Of a DNA stretch of 64,000 bases, positions 7,319-14,754 are shown piece by piece. This DNA comes from Belnapia arida (GTDB taxonomy: Bacteria > Pseudomonadota > Alphaproteobacteria > Acetobacterales > Acetobacteraceae): contig NZ_JAETWB010000004.1 in assembly GCF_016773205.1 (NCBI RefSeq), positions 186,001-250,000 of the forward strand, in the 5' to 3' direction. Made by a program: the position numbers and the translations under genes. Position 1 is the first letter of the stretch. Every line of letters starts with the position of its first letter. Under the pieces are notes generated by a model. The model was not told the origin of the DNA. It made no database searches and saw only the letters and a list, made by a program, of their open reading frames with translations.

Positions 7319-8615
7319 GGCTGCCGCGCAGCCAAGTGGCCGCGACGCGCGCCCGCATCCGCCGCCCATGATAGGGCGACCAGCGCGCATCCGGCCGGTC
7401 CTGGATCGTCGCCTCGTCGAAGGTGAAGTCGCCGCGCTCCATCACCAGCAGGTCGGCATCCGCGCCGATGCGGATCGCCCCCTTCTTCGGCGCGAGGCCA
7501 TGGAAGCGCGCCGGCCGCTCGGCGCAGAGGCTGGCCATCAGCGTCACCGGCAGGCCGCGCTCCTCGAGCAGGGAGAACATCAGCGGCGCGAAGCTCTGCA
7601 TCCCCGTCAGCCCGGCGCCGGGCGTGAAGATGTCGCCCTTGTAGATCTTCCGCTCCCGCGGCCAGGGCGCATGGTCGGTCGAGACATAGGCGACCTGCCC
7701 GGCGGCGACCGCGCCCCAGACCCGCTCCACCTCGGCTGCGCTGCGGAAGGGCGGGTTGCACTTGCCGAAGCCCTCGAGCCGGACGAGGTCGTCCTCGGTC
7801 ATGCAGAGGTACTGGATGCAGGCCTCGCCGCTCGCCTTCGCCCCCTGGCGGCGGAACAGCTCCGCCAGCTCGAAGCCCCGCGCCAGGGAGGAGTGGGCGA
7901 TGTGGACGTGGCACCCCGTCTCCAGCGCCATCTCGAAGATCTCGAGGTCCGCCATGCTCTCGGCCAGCGGCGGCCGGGTGCGGGCATGCATGATCGGGTC
8001 CGTCCGTCCGGCCGCCTTCGCCTCCTCGGTCAGGCGTTGCACCAGCTCCTGGTCCTCGTTGTGGATGGCGCACATCAGCCCGGTCTTGGCGATCTCGCGG
8101 AAGGCGGCCAGCATCGTCGGGTGGTCGATGCGCGGAAACCGCACCGCGTCATATTCATAGGTGGAGAGCTTGAAGGAGCAGACGCCCCCCTCCGCCAGCC
8201 CCTCGATGGCGGCGACGCCACCGGTCTTGGCGATGGTGCCGTAGAGCGCCATGTCGACATGGCTCGACCCCTCGACCACGCCGATCTTGGCGCGCAGCAC
8301 CCCGGCATCCGTCACCGGCTGCGGCACGTCATAGGGCATGTCGACGCAGGTGGTGACGCCGCCGGCGGCGGCCGACATCGACGCCCCCTCGATCCCCGGC
8401 CAGCCCGTGCTGCTGCTGGTGTGCATGTGGCCATCGACCAGCCCCGGCAGCACCAGCTTGCCGCGATAGTCGGCGACGGCGCCGGCCGGCGGCGGCGCGC
8501 CCTGGCCGATGGCGGCGATCGCCTCGCCGCGGATGCCGACATAGCCGCCCGGCAGCACCGCATCGGGCAGCACGATGTCGCCGAGGATCACGCGGTCGAA
8601 GGGGCTCTGGTCCAT
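7227..8615 (-). CDS. dihydroorotase/allantoinase/hydantoinase-type amidohydrolase
   Basis: A 462-residue cyclic amidohydrolase. The metal site is visible as GLVDGHMHTSS near residue 60, a lysine in FKLSTYEYDAV near 150 that would be carbamylated, His in AIHNEDQEL and HVHIAHSS, and the catalytic Asp in VAYVSTDHAPWP near 318. It ends with the usual small beta domain carrying GADADLLVMERG. These enzymes open cyclic amides such as dihydroorotate, allantoin or hydantoins in the cytoplasm. No pyrimidine or purine genes are adjacent, so the substrate is open. The D-carbamoylase 4 kb away would fit a hydantoin route. It is preceded by a LysR gene on the same strand, 36 bases upstream. Confidence 0.82.
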   Translation of the reverse strand: MDQSPFDRVILGDIVLPDAVLPGGYVGIRGEAIAAIGQGAPPPAGAVADYRGKLVLPGLVDGHMHTSSSTGWPGIEGASMSAAAGGVTTCVDMPYDVPQPVTDAGVLRAKIGVVEGSSHVDMALYGTIAKTGGVAAIEGLAEGGVCSFKLSTYEYDAVRFPRIDHPTMLAAFREIAKTGLMCAIHNEDQELVQRLTEEAKAAGRTDPIMHARTRPPLAESMADLEIFEMALETGCHVHIAHSSLARGFELAELFRRQGAKASGEACIQYLCMTEDDLVRLEGFGKCNPPFRSAAEVERVWGAVAAGQVAYVSTDHAPWPRERKIYKGDIFTPGAGLTGMQSFAPLMFSLLEERGLPVTLMASLCAERPARFHGLAPKKGAIRIGADADLLVMERGDFTFDEATIQDRPDARWSPYHGRRMRARVAATWLRGSLIWDGETVLARPGQGRFVKRQHRETYLGEG

Positions 8616-8651
8616 GCTGCGGGCGTCCCTGGAGTCGTTGAGGCGGGGAGG

Positions 8652-9563
8652 CTAGGCCGCATCCCCCGCCGCCGGAAAGGCCCCCCGCGCGGCGGCGATC
8701 GCCGCCCGCGCCGCCTCCGTCTCCCGCTCGCCGTTCCACACCAGCGCCACGCCGACCGACCCCACCGGCCCCGCCAGCGCGCGGAAGGCGACCCCCGGCG
8801 GCCGCAGCACCGCCATCCCCGAACTCACCAGCGCCACGCCCAGCCCCGCCGCGACGAAGGCAAGCTGCGCCATCGCACTCCCCACCTCCCGCATCGCCAC
8901 GGGCTCGAACCCCGCCTCGCGGCAGGCGCTGACCTGCCGGTCGAAATAGGCCGGGCTGATCGAGCGCGGCAGCAGCACCAGCGCCTCGCCCGCCAGCGCG
9001 GCCAGCGGCAGCGGCCCCGCCTCATCGAGCAGCGCATGCCCTTCCGGCATCGCCGCCACCAGCGCATCCGAGCCGAGCGGCATCACCCTGAGCGGCGGCC
9101 GGTCACGGTCGAGCCGGGCGAGCGCGAAATCCACCTCGCCGCGCCGCAGCGCCTCCACCGCATCGGCGGTATCCATCTCCCGCACCGCCAGCGCGCTGTC
9201 GGGCGCCGCCGCGCGCAGCCCGCGCACCAGCGGCGGCAGGTAGTCGAAGAGCGCCGAGGTGACGCAGGCCATGGCCATCGGCGCATGCCGCCCCGCACGC
9301 AGCTCACGCGCCAGGCTCTCCACCTGCTTCGCCTCCTCGGCAAGGCGACGGAGGATGGGCAGCAGCGCCTGGCCCTCCCGCGTCGGCCGCGCGCCCTTCC
9401 GCGTCCGCTCGAGCAGCCGCACGCCGAGCTCCGCCTCCAGCGCCTGGATCTGCGCCGTCAGCGGCGGCTGCGAGACGCCGAGCCGCGCCGCCGCCCGGCC
9501 GAAATGCCCCTCCTCGGCGACCGCGAGGAAATGCCCCATGCGCCGCAGGATACGGAAATCCAT
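8652..9563 (-). CDS. LysR family transcriptional regulator
   Basis: A 303-residue regulator. The winged helix-turn-helix occupies residues 1-60 ([20 protein letters not shown]), followed by the periplasmic-binding-protein-like effector domain from about residue 90. The ATG starting MDFRILRRM was preferred to an in-frame codon three residues upstream. The gene is divergent from the prpD gene across 118 bases and lies directly upstream of the amidohydrolase on its own strand, so it may control either. Methylcitrate operons are more often controlled by PrpR-type or GntR regulators; LysR control here is an inference from position. Confidence 0.9.
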   Translation of the reverse strand: MDFRILRRMGHFLAVAEEGHFGRAAARLGVSQPPLTAQIQALEAELGVRLLERTRKGARPTREGQALLPILRRLAEEAKQVESLARELRAGRHAPMAMACVTSALFDYLPPLVRGLRAAAPDSALAVREMDTADAVEALRRGEVDFALARLDRDRPPLRVMPLGSDALVAAMPEGHALLDEAGPLPLAALAGEALVLLPRSISPAYFDRQVSACREAGFEPVAMREVGSAMAQLAFVAAGLGVALVSSGMAVLRPPGVAFRALAGPVGSVGVALVWNGERETEAARAAIAAARGAFPAAGDAA

Positions 9564-9681
9564 CGCCCTCAACTCGCTTCGATACGAAAATCCTATCGCC
9601 CTTGCCGCTCAATCGGAATGGACGAAGATGCCCGGCGGGGGGACAAAGCATCCCTCACCACCCGCCGGGGGACAGCCACCG

Positions 9682-11220
9682 ATGCAGAAACACGAAGTGA
9701 AGCTCTATCCGTCCAAGTCGCTGCTGAAGCGCGAGGACCAGCTCGCCTGGAAGATCGCCGGCGTCGCCGCCGACAAGGTGGCGGTCGAGAAGGACGTGGC
9801 GGGGATGATCATCAACCGGATCATCGACAACGCCTCCGTCGCCATCGCCGCCATCAACCGCCGCCCCGTCACCTCGGCCCGCACCATGGCGCTCGGCCAT
9901 CCGCGCAAGGGCGGCGCCACGATCTTCGGCGTCGGGGCCAACAAGCGCTTCTCGCCCGAATGGGCGGCCTGGGCGAACGGCACCGCGGTGCGCGAGCTCG
10001 ACATGCACGACACCTTCCTCGCCGCCGACTACTCCCACCCCGGCGACAACATCCCGCCGATCCTGGCGGTCGCGCAGACCATGGAGAAGTCGGGGAAGGA
10101 CCTCATCCGCGGCCTCGCCACCGGCTACGAGATCCAGATCGACCTGGTGAAGGCGATCTGCCTGCACGAGCACAAGGTCGACCACATCGCCCATCTCTGC
10201 CCCTCGGCGGCGGCCGGCATCGGCACCCTGCTGAAGCTGCCGCAGGAGACGATCTACCAGGCGGTGCAGCAGGCGCTGCACGTCTCGATCTCCTTCCGCC
10301 AGAGCCGCAAGGGCGAGATCAGCTCCTGGAAGGCCTTCGCCCCCGCCCATGCCGGCAAGCTGGCGGTCGAGGCCGTGGACCGCGCCATGCGCGGCGAGGG
10401 TGCGCCGAGCCCGATCTACGAGGGCGAGGACAGCGTCATCGGCTGGGTGCTTTCCGGCCGCACCGTCGCCGACAAGGAGGGCCGCGAGGCCGCCTACCAG
10501 CCGGTCTACTACGAGGTGCCGCTGCCCGGCGCCGGCGAGCCGAAGCGCGCCATCCTCGACAGCTACACCAAGGAGCACTCGGCCGAGTACCAGTCCCAGG
10601 CGCTGATCGACCTCGCCTTCCGCATGCGGGAGAAGATCAGCGACTTCGACGCGATCGAACGGATCCTGATCCACACCTCCCACCACACCCACTACGTCAT
10701 CGGCACCGGCGCCAACGACCCGCAGAAGATGGACCCGAAGGCGAGCCGCGAGACGCTCGACCACTCCATCATGTACATCTTCGCCGTCGCCCTGCAGGAC
10801 GGCCGCTGGCACCATGTCGACAGCTACGCCCCGAAGCGGGCCGGCCGCGCCGACACCGTCCGCCTCTGGCACAAGATCGAGACGCGGGAGGAGGCGGAGT
10901 GGACCCGCCGCTACCACTCGCGCGACCCGAACGAGCTGTCCTTCGGCGGCCGCGTCGAGATCACCATGAAGGACGGCTCGGTCCTCAGCGACGAGCTGGC
11001 GGTCGCCAACGCCCACCCGCTCGGGGCAAAGCCCTTCGGCCGGGCCGACTACATCAACAAGTTCCAGATCCTGACCGACGGCATCATCTCGGCGAAGGAG
11101 AGCGACCGGTTCCTCGCCGACGTGCAGGACCTGGCCCGCATCCCCGCCGGCGAGCTCGAGGTGCTGAACGTGGCCCTGCCGCGGGACGCGCTGGCCGAGG
11201 GGAAGCCCGGGATCTTCTAG
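9682..11220 (+). CDS. prpD: 2-methylcitrate dehydratase / MmgE-PrpD family protein
   Basis: A 512-residue protein of the MmgE/PrpD family. PrpD dehydrates 2-methylcitrate to 2-methylaconitate in propionyl-CoA breakdown. Typical segments are visible: [29 protein letters not shown] and [15 protein letters not shown] in the helical N-terminal domain, and the [11 protein letters not shown] region near the end. The start [15 protein letters not shown] was chosen because the long open frame upstream overlaps the LysR gene. The nearby methylcitrate synthase supports the pathway assignment. MmgE/PrpD proteins of other specificity exist, so the exact substrate rests on context. Confidence 0.9.
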   Translation: MQKHEVKLYPSKSLLKREDQLAWKIAGVAADKVAVEKDVAGMIINRIIDNASVAIAAINRRPVTSARTMALGHPRKGGATIFGVGANKRFSPEWAAWANGTAVRELDMHDTFLAADYSHPGDNIPPILAVAQTMEKSGKDLIRGLATGYEIQIDLVKAICLHEHKVDHIAHLCPSAAAGIGTLLKLPQETIYQAVQQALHVSISFRQSRKGEISSWKAFAPAHAGKLAVEAVDRAMRGEGAPSPIYEGEDSVIGWVLSGRTVADKEGREAAYQPVYYEVPLPGAGEPKRAILDSYTKEHSAEYQSQALIDLAFRMREKISDFDAIERILIHTSHHTHYVIGTGANDPQKMDPKASRETLDHSIMYIFAVALQDGRWHHVDSYAPKRAGRADTVRLWHKIETREEAEWTRRYHSRDPNELSFGGRVEITMKDGSVLSDELAVANAHPLGAKPFGRADYINKFQILTDGIISAKESDRFLADVQDLARIPAGELEVLNVALPRDALAEGKPGIF

Positions 11221-11224
11221 GCCG

Positions 11225-11701
11225 ATGACCGTCCTCCGTCCCGGCACGCCGGCCGATGCGCCGGCGCTGGTCGCCATCCACCGGGCCGCGCTCGACGCCG
11301 CGCTGCCCGGCCTGGCGCGGCCCTGGACGGAGGCGGAGACGCTCGCCTGGTTCGCCGGCGAGCTGCTGGCCCAGCACCGCGTCACCGTCGCGGAGCAGGC
11401 GGGCCAGCCGGTCGGCTACCTCGCCCAGGATAGGGATGAGGTGCTGCACCTCTATGTAGTGCCGGCCCTGCATCGCAGGGGTGTCGGCACCACGTTGCTC
11501 GAGACAGCGAAGGCCGCCGCGCCGGGCGGCCTCCGCCTCGCCTGCTTTCGGCGCAACCGGGCCGCGCTCGCCTTCTATTGCCAGCGCGGCTTCCGGCCGA
11601 CCGCCTGCCGCGACGCCACGGCCAATGCGGAAGGGGAGGGGGACGTGATCCTCGCCTGGGCCCCGCCGCCACCCACACCACGACAAGGAGAGAGCGCATG
11701 A
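11225..11701 (+). CDS. GNAT family N-acetyltransferase
   Basis: A 158-residue cytoplasmic acyltransferase. The acetyl-CoA-binding motif A is seen as LHLYVVPALHRRGVGTTLLE near residues 77-96, followed by the Asn/Tyr motif RNRAALAFYCQRGF. It starts four bases after the prpD stop, and its stop overlaps the prpC start as ATGA, so the three genes very likely form one operon with coupled translation. A GNAT gene in this position is not a standard methylcitrate enzyme. It might acylate a pathway enzyme or detoxify an amine. The substrate is unknown. Confidence 0.85.
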   Translation: MTVLRPGTPADAPALVAIHRAALDAALPGLARPWTEAETLAWFAGELLAQHRVTVAEQAGQPVGYLAQDRDEVLHLYVVPALHRRGVGTTLLETAKAAAPGGLRLACFRRNRAALAFYCQRGFRPTACRDATANAEGEGDVILAWAPPPPTPRQGESA

Positions 11702-12831
11702 GCGAAGCCACCCCCGAGATCAAGAAGGGCCTGGTCGGCGTCTATGCCGACGTGTCCACCGTCTCCAAGGTGATGCCGGAGACCAACAGCCTCACCTATC
11801 GCGGCTATGCCGTGCAGGATCTCTGCGAGAATTGCAGCTTCGAGGAGGTCGCCTACCTGCTCTGGAACGGCGAGCTGCCGAACCGCGACCAGCTCGCCGA
11901 GTTCAAGGCCGCCGAGGCGGCGGAGCGCGAGATCAGCCCGGCGCTGCACCGCGTCATCAAGGATTTCCCCGCCAGCGCCCACCCGATGGACGCCATCCGC
12001 ACCGCCGTCTCCTTCATGGGGATGGAGGACCCGGAGAGCGCCGATGTCAGCGAGGCGGCCACCCGCCGCAAGGCCGTCCGCCTGCTGGCGAAGATCCCGA
12101 CCGCCATCGCCGCCGCGCACCGCGCCTCGAAGGGGCTCGATCCGGTGGCGCCGGACCCAAGCCACAGCTTCGGCGAGAACTTCTTCAACCTGGTCTTCGG
12201 CAAGGTTCCGCAGCCCGAGGTGCTGAAGGCCTTCGACGTCTCCCTGATCCTCTACGCCGAGCACACGTTCAACGCCTCGACCTACACGGCGCGGCTGGTG
12301 ACCTCGACCGGGGCGGACATCCACGGCGCCATCACCGCCGGCATCGCGGCGCTGAAGGGCCCGCTGCATGGCGGCGCCAACGAGGCCGTGATGCACATGC
12401 TGAAGGAGGTCGGCGGGCCGGAGAAGGCGGAGGAGTGGCTCTCCACCCGCTTCGACCACAAGGCGCTGGTGATGGGCTTCGGCCACCGCGTCTACAAGTC
12501 GGGCGACAGCCGCGTACCGACGATGACCAAGTACGCCGAGCGCATGGCCGAGGTTGTGGGCGACCGGCGCTGGATGGAGACCTCCCGCGTGCTGGCGGCG
12601 AAGATGCTCAAGGAGAAGAACATCCACCCGAACCTCGATTTCCCCGCCGGCCCCGCCTACTATTTGATGGGCTTCGACATCCCGCTCTTCACGCCGATCT
12701 TCGTCGCCTCGCGCATCACCGGCTGGGCGGCGCATGTCATTGAGCAGGCCGCCGACAACCGCCTGATCCGCCCGCTCTCGCACTACACCGGGCCGGAGCA
12801 GCGCCCGGTGCCGCCGATGGATCAGCGCTGA
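11698..12831 (+). CDS. prpC: 2-methylcitrate synthase / citrate synthase family
   Basis: A 377-residue enzyme condensing propionyl-CoA (or acetyl-CoA) with oxaloacetate. Catalytic motifs are visible: LHGGANEAVMHML with the first His near 223, GFGHRVYKSGDSR with the second His near 262, and NLDFPAG with the Asp. The short length and the N-terminal KKGLVGVYADVSTVSKV are typical of PrpC rather than the larger housekeeping GltA. The start ATG overlaps the GNAT stop codon. A strong hairpin follows 25 bases downstream, suggesting this is the last gene of the operon. Confidence 0.9.
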   Translation: MSEATPEIKKGLVGVYADVSTVSKVMPETNSLTYRGYAVQDLCENCSFEEVAYLLWNGELPNRDQLAEFKAAEAAEREISPALHRVIKDFPASAHPMDAIRTAVSFMGMEDPESADVSEAATRRKAVRLLAKIPTAIAAAHRASKGLDPVAPDPSHSFGENFFNLVFGKVPQPEVLKAFDVSLILYAEHTFNASTYTARLVTSTGADIHGAITAGIAALKGPLHGGANEAVMHMLKEVGGPEKAEEWLSTRFDHKALVMGFGHRVYKSGDSRVPTMTKYAERMAEVVGDRRWMETSRVLAAKMLKEKNIHPNLDFPAGPAYYLMGFDIPLFTPIFVASRITGWAAHVIEQAADNRLIRPLSHYTGPEQRPVPPMDQR

Positions 12832-12856
12832 GCGGCAGCGGCATCGCGCACCGAAG

Positions 12857-12893
12857 GACGGCCGCCGGAGCAATCCGGCGGCCGTCTTCAATT
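12857..12893 (+). terminator. intrinsic terminator after prpC
   Basis: A perfect 13-bp stem (GACGGCCGCCGGA with its complement) closed by a GCAA tetraloop, followed by TTCAATT. It starts 25 bases after the prpC stop and is the probable end of the prpD-GNAT-prpC transcript. Confidence 0.75.
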
Positions 12894-12934
12894 GCGCATC
12901 GCGCATAAAAGCGCTGCGCGAATTGCGGTTTCTG

Positions 12935-12963
12935 TTGACACGGTGGTTGCGTGTGCAGATAGC
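12935..12963 (+). promoter_or_regulatory. possible sigma-70 promoter in the leader region of the histone-like gene
   Basis: A perfect TTGACA at 12935-12940 is followed after 17 bases by GATAGC, a weak match to a -10 element. The gap from 12894 to 13318 has no convincing gene. It is slightly AT-richer near this site and becomes GC-rich towards the coding region. If this promoter is used, the histone-like gene has a leader of roughly 350 bases. Confidence 0.3.
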
Positions 12964-13318
12964 GTGAATCGCGCGCACGATGTTGCATGCGATTCGTTCG
13001 GCGGTGCTCGCACCGCTGCACCTCGCGGAGCCATCCGGCGACAGCGTGCCGCAGCAGGGAAGGACGGTCCATGGACCGCGGGCAAGGCGAGGATGCGACG
13101 CAGTCCGTCGTCATCGTCGCGCCGGAGCAGGGCAGAGTCTCATTGCCCGATGCCGGATATGCGGAAGGCGGCAGCACGATGCGGCACCACGCCGCCGATC
13201 GCCCGCCGCCGCGTGCTGCCTGGCTGGCCAGGACTGCGATGCCTGCTGCCACCAACCGGGGGACGCGCCGACGCGCTGCCGCCCGATCAACACCGGAATG
13301 CGCAAGGAGATGCCCACC

Positions 13319-13975
13319 GTGACCGATACACCCGAAGCCCCCGCCGCCGATCGCGCGCAGCCCATGGCCGTTGCCACCAGCCGCCGCGCTGCCAAGAAGC
13401 CGGTGACTGCGCGCAGCCGCGCTGCCGCCGCCACGAAGAAGCCCGCCGCGCGCAAGGCCGTCGCCAAGAAGGCAGCACCCAAGAGGGCAGCCCCCAAGAA
13501 GGCCGCACCGAAGCGCGCTGCCGCCGCCACGAAGAAGCCGGCGGCGAGGAAGGCCGCGCCGAAGCGCGCCGCTGCTGCCACGAAGAAGCCGGCTGCCCGC
13601 AAGGCCGCGCCGAGGAAGGCTGCTGCCGCGAAGAAGCCCGCCGCACGCAAGGCGGTGGCGAAGCCGGCCGCGCGCAAGGCCGCGCCGAAGAAGGCCGCTG
13701 CCGCGAGGAAGCCTGCCGCGCGCAAGGCCGTGGCGAAGCCGGCTGCCCGCAAGGCCGCGCCGAGAAAGGCCACTGCCACGAGGAAGCCCGCTGCGCGCAA
13801 GGCCGTGGCGAAGCCCGCCACGAAGAAGGCGACGGCGATGAGCACCGCCCGCTCCGAGGCGGCGAAGAAGGGCGCCGCCACGCGCGCCGCGAGGAAGGCC
13901 GCCGCCGCGACCGCCACGATGAACTCCGCCGCCCCGGCCTCCGCGCCGGCCGAGGCCGAGACCCCGGCGACCTGA
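13319..13975 (+). CDS. Lys/Ala/Pro-rich histone H1-like protein
   Basis: About 218 residues from a GTG preceded at nine bases by AAGGAG; ATGs at 13298 and 13310 are alternative starts. From residue 20 to about 190 it consists of imperfect repeats built on KPAARKA, KKAAPKRA and AAATKKPA. This is the composition of AlgP, PhaF-tail and HU-tail type bacterial H1-like proteins. Such tails bind DNA without sequence specificity. An acidic Ala-rich end (APAEAETPAT) follows. It has no separate folded domain that I can see. Slippage or recombination between repeats could vary its length between strains. Confidence 0.75.
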   Translation: MTDTPEAPAADRAQPMAVATSRRAAKKPVTARSRAAAATKKPAARKAVAKKAAPKRAAPKKAAPKRAAAATKKPAARKAAPKRAAAATKKPAARKAAPRKAAAAKKPAARKAVAKPAARKAAPKKAAAARKPAARKAVAKPAARKAAPRKATATRKPAARKAVAKPATKKATAMSTARSEAAKKGAATRAARKAAAATATMNSAAPASAPAEAETPAT

Positions 13976-13987
13976 GGCAACGCAGTC

Positions 13988-14023
13988 CTCTCCGTCATGG
14001 CCGTGTTCGGCCATGACGGAGAG
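13988..14023. terminator. long perfect hairpin between convergent genes
   Basis: A 15-bp perfect inverted repeat (CTCTCCGTCATGGCC and complement) with a six-base loop GTGTTC. It lies 12 bases after the histone-like gene and about 100 bases after the end of the convergent nitroreductase gene. No T-run follows on either strand, so it may be a bidirectional, Rho-assisted or mRNA-stabilising structure. Its GTCATGGCC core reappears in the palindrome at 34048. Confidence 0.5.
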
Positions 14024-14126
14024 CTGAGTGCCTACGGCCCTGTGCCCGCGGGCCATGCCGCGCCGCGGGCGCAACGCGTTTCCGCCTTATGTTCCTTAAG
14101 CGCGGGCATCTCGGCCTTCGCCGCGC

Positions 14127-14726
14127 TCATCCCTGCCACTCGCCGAAAAAGACCCATTCGCGGACGGGTCTGCGCTGCCGCGGCGCCACTTCGCGCGCCG
14201 CCAGGGCTTCGGGCAAGGCCTCCGCCACGTCGACCGGCCCGAGCGCGATCGCCGCCACTGGTTCGTAGCCTTCGGGGATGCCGAACACCTCCCGCGCCCT
14301 CGCCGCGTCGAAGCCGCCCATCTGGTGCAGCTGCATCCCGAGCGCCACAGCCTGCAACGCCATCTGCGCCATCGCCGCGCCGGTGTCGTAGAAGGCATGA
14401 CGGTTGGGGTTGCCGTTCGCCGGGTTCACCATGCGTGCGACGGCCAGCATCAGCACGCTCGCCTTGTCCGCCCAGGCCTGGTTGCCCGGCGCCAGCACGC
14501 CGAGCAGCTTGCCGAAGGCTTCCGCCTCCCGGTCGCGCCGCGCGACGATGAGGTGCCAGGGCTGCTGGTTGCTCGAACTTGCTGCCCAGCGCGCTGCCTC
14601 GAGCAGGCTGTCGAGCGCCGCCCGCTCCACCGGCGCCCCGGTGAAGCTGCGCGGGCTCCAGCGCCGCCGCAGCAGCGCCTCGATCGGATGCTCGGCCGGC
14701 GCCTCGCGGTCGGGTGACGTGGACAT
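14127..14726 (-). CDS. nitroreductase family protein
   Basis: A 199-residue FMN-dependent oxidoreductase. The N-terminal RRRWSPRSFTGAPVE and SSNQQPWHLIVARRD segments are the FMN-contacting motifs of the family, and the length is typical. These enzymes reduce nitroaromatics, quinones or enones with NAD(P)H in the cytoplasm; the physiological substrate here is unknown. It starts 28 bases after the end of the caspase-like gene on the same strand and is probably co-transcribed. Why a nitroreductase would accompany that gene is not clear. Confidence 0.85.
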   Translation of the reverse strand: MSTSPDREAPAEHPIEALLRRRWSPRSFTGAPVERAALDSLLEAARWAASSSNQQPWHLIVARRDREAEAFGKLLGVLAPGNQAWADKASVLMLAVARMVNPANGNPNRHAFYDTGAAMAQMALQAVALGMQLHQMGGFDAARAREVFGIPEGYEPVAAIALGPVDVAEALPEALAAREVAPRQRRPVREWVFFGEWQG

Positions 14727-14754
14727 GCGCTTGCTCCTCAGTGAGGAGGAAAGC

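Noticed and set aside
7194-11228. A 1344-codon open frame on the plus strand
   Set aside because: It runs antisense to the amidohydrolase and LysR genes and out of frame through prpD. Its composition is His/Arg/Pro-rich with no domain, which is typical for spurious frames in very G+C-rich DNA.
13430-13820. CRISPR-like repeat array
   Set aside because: The repeats are in-frame codons for KPAARKA-type units of one protein, vary in spacing, and have no unique spacers.
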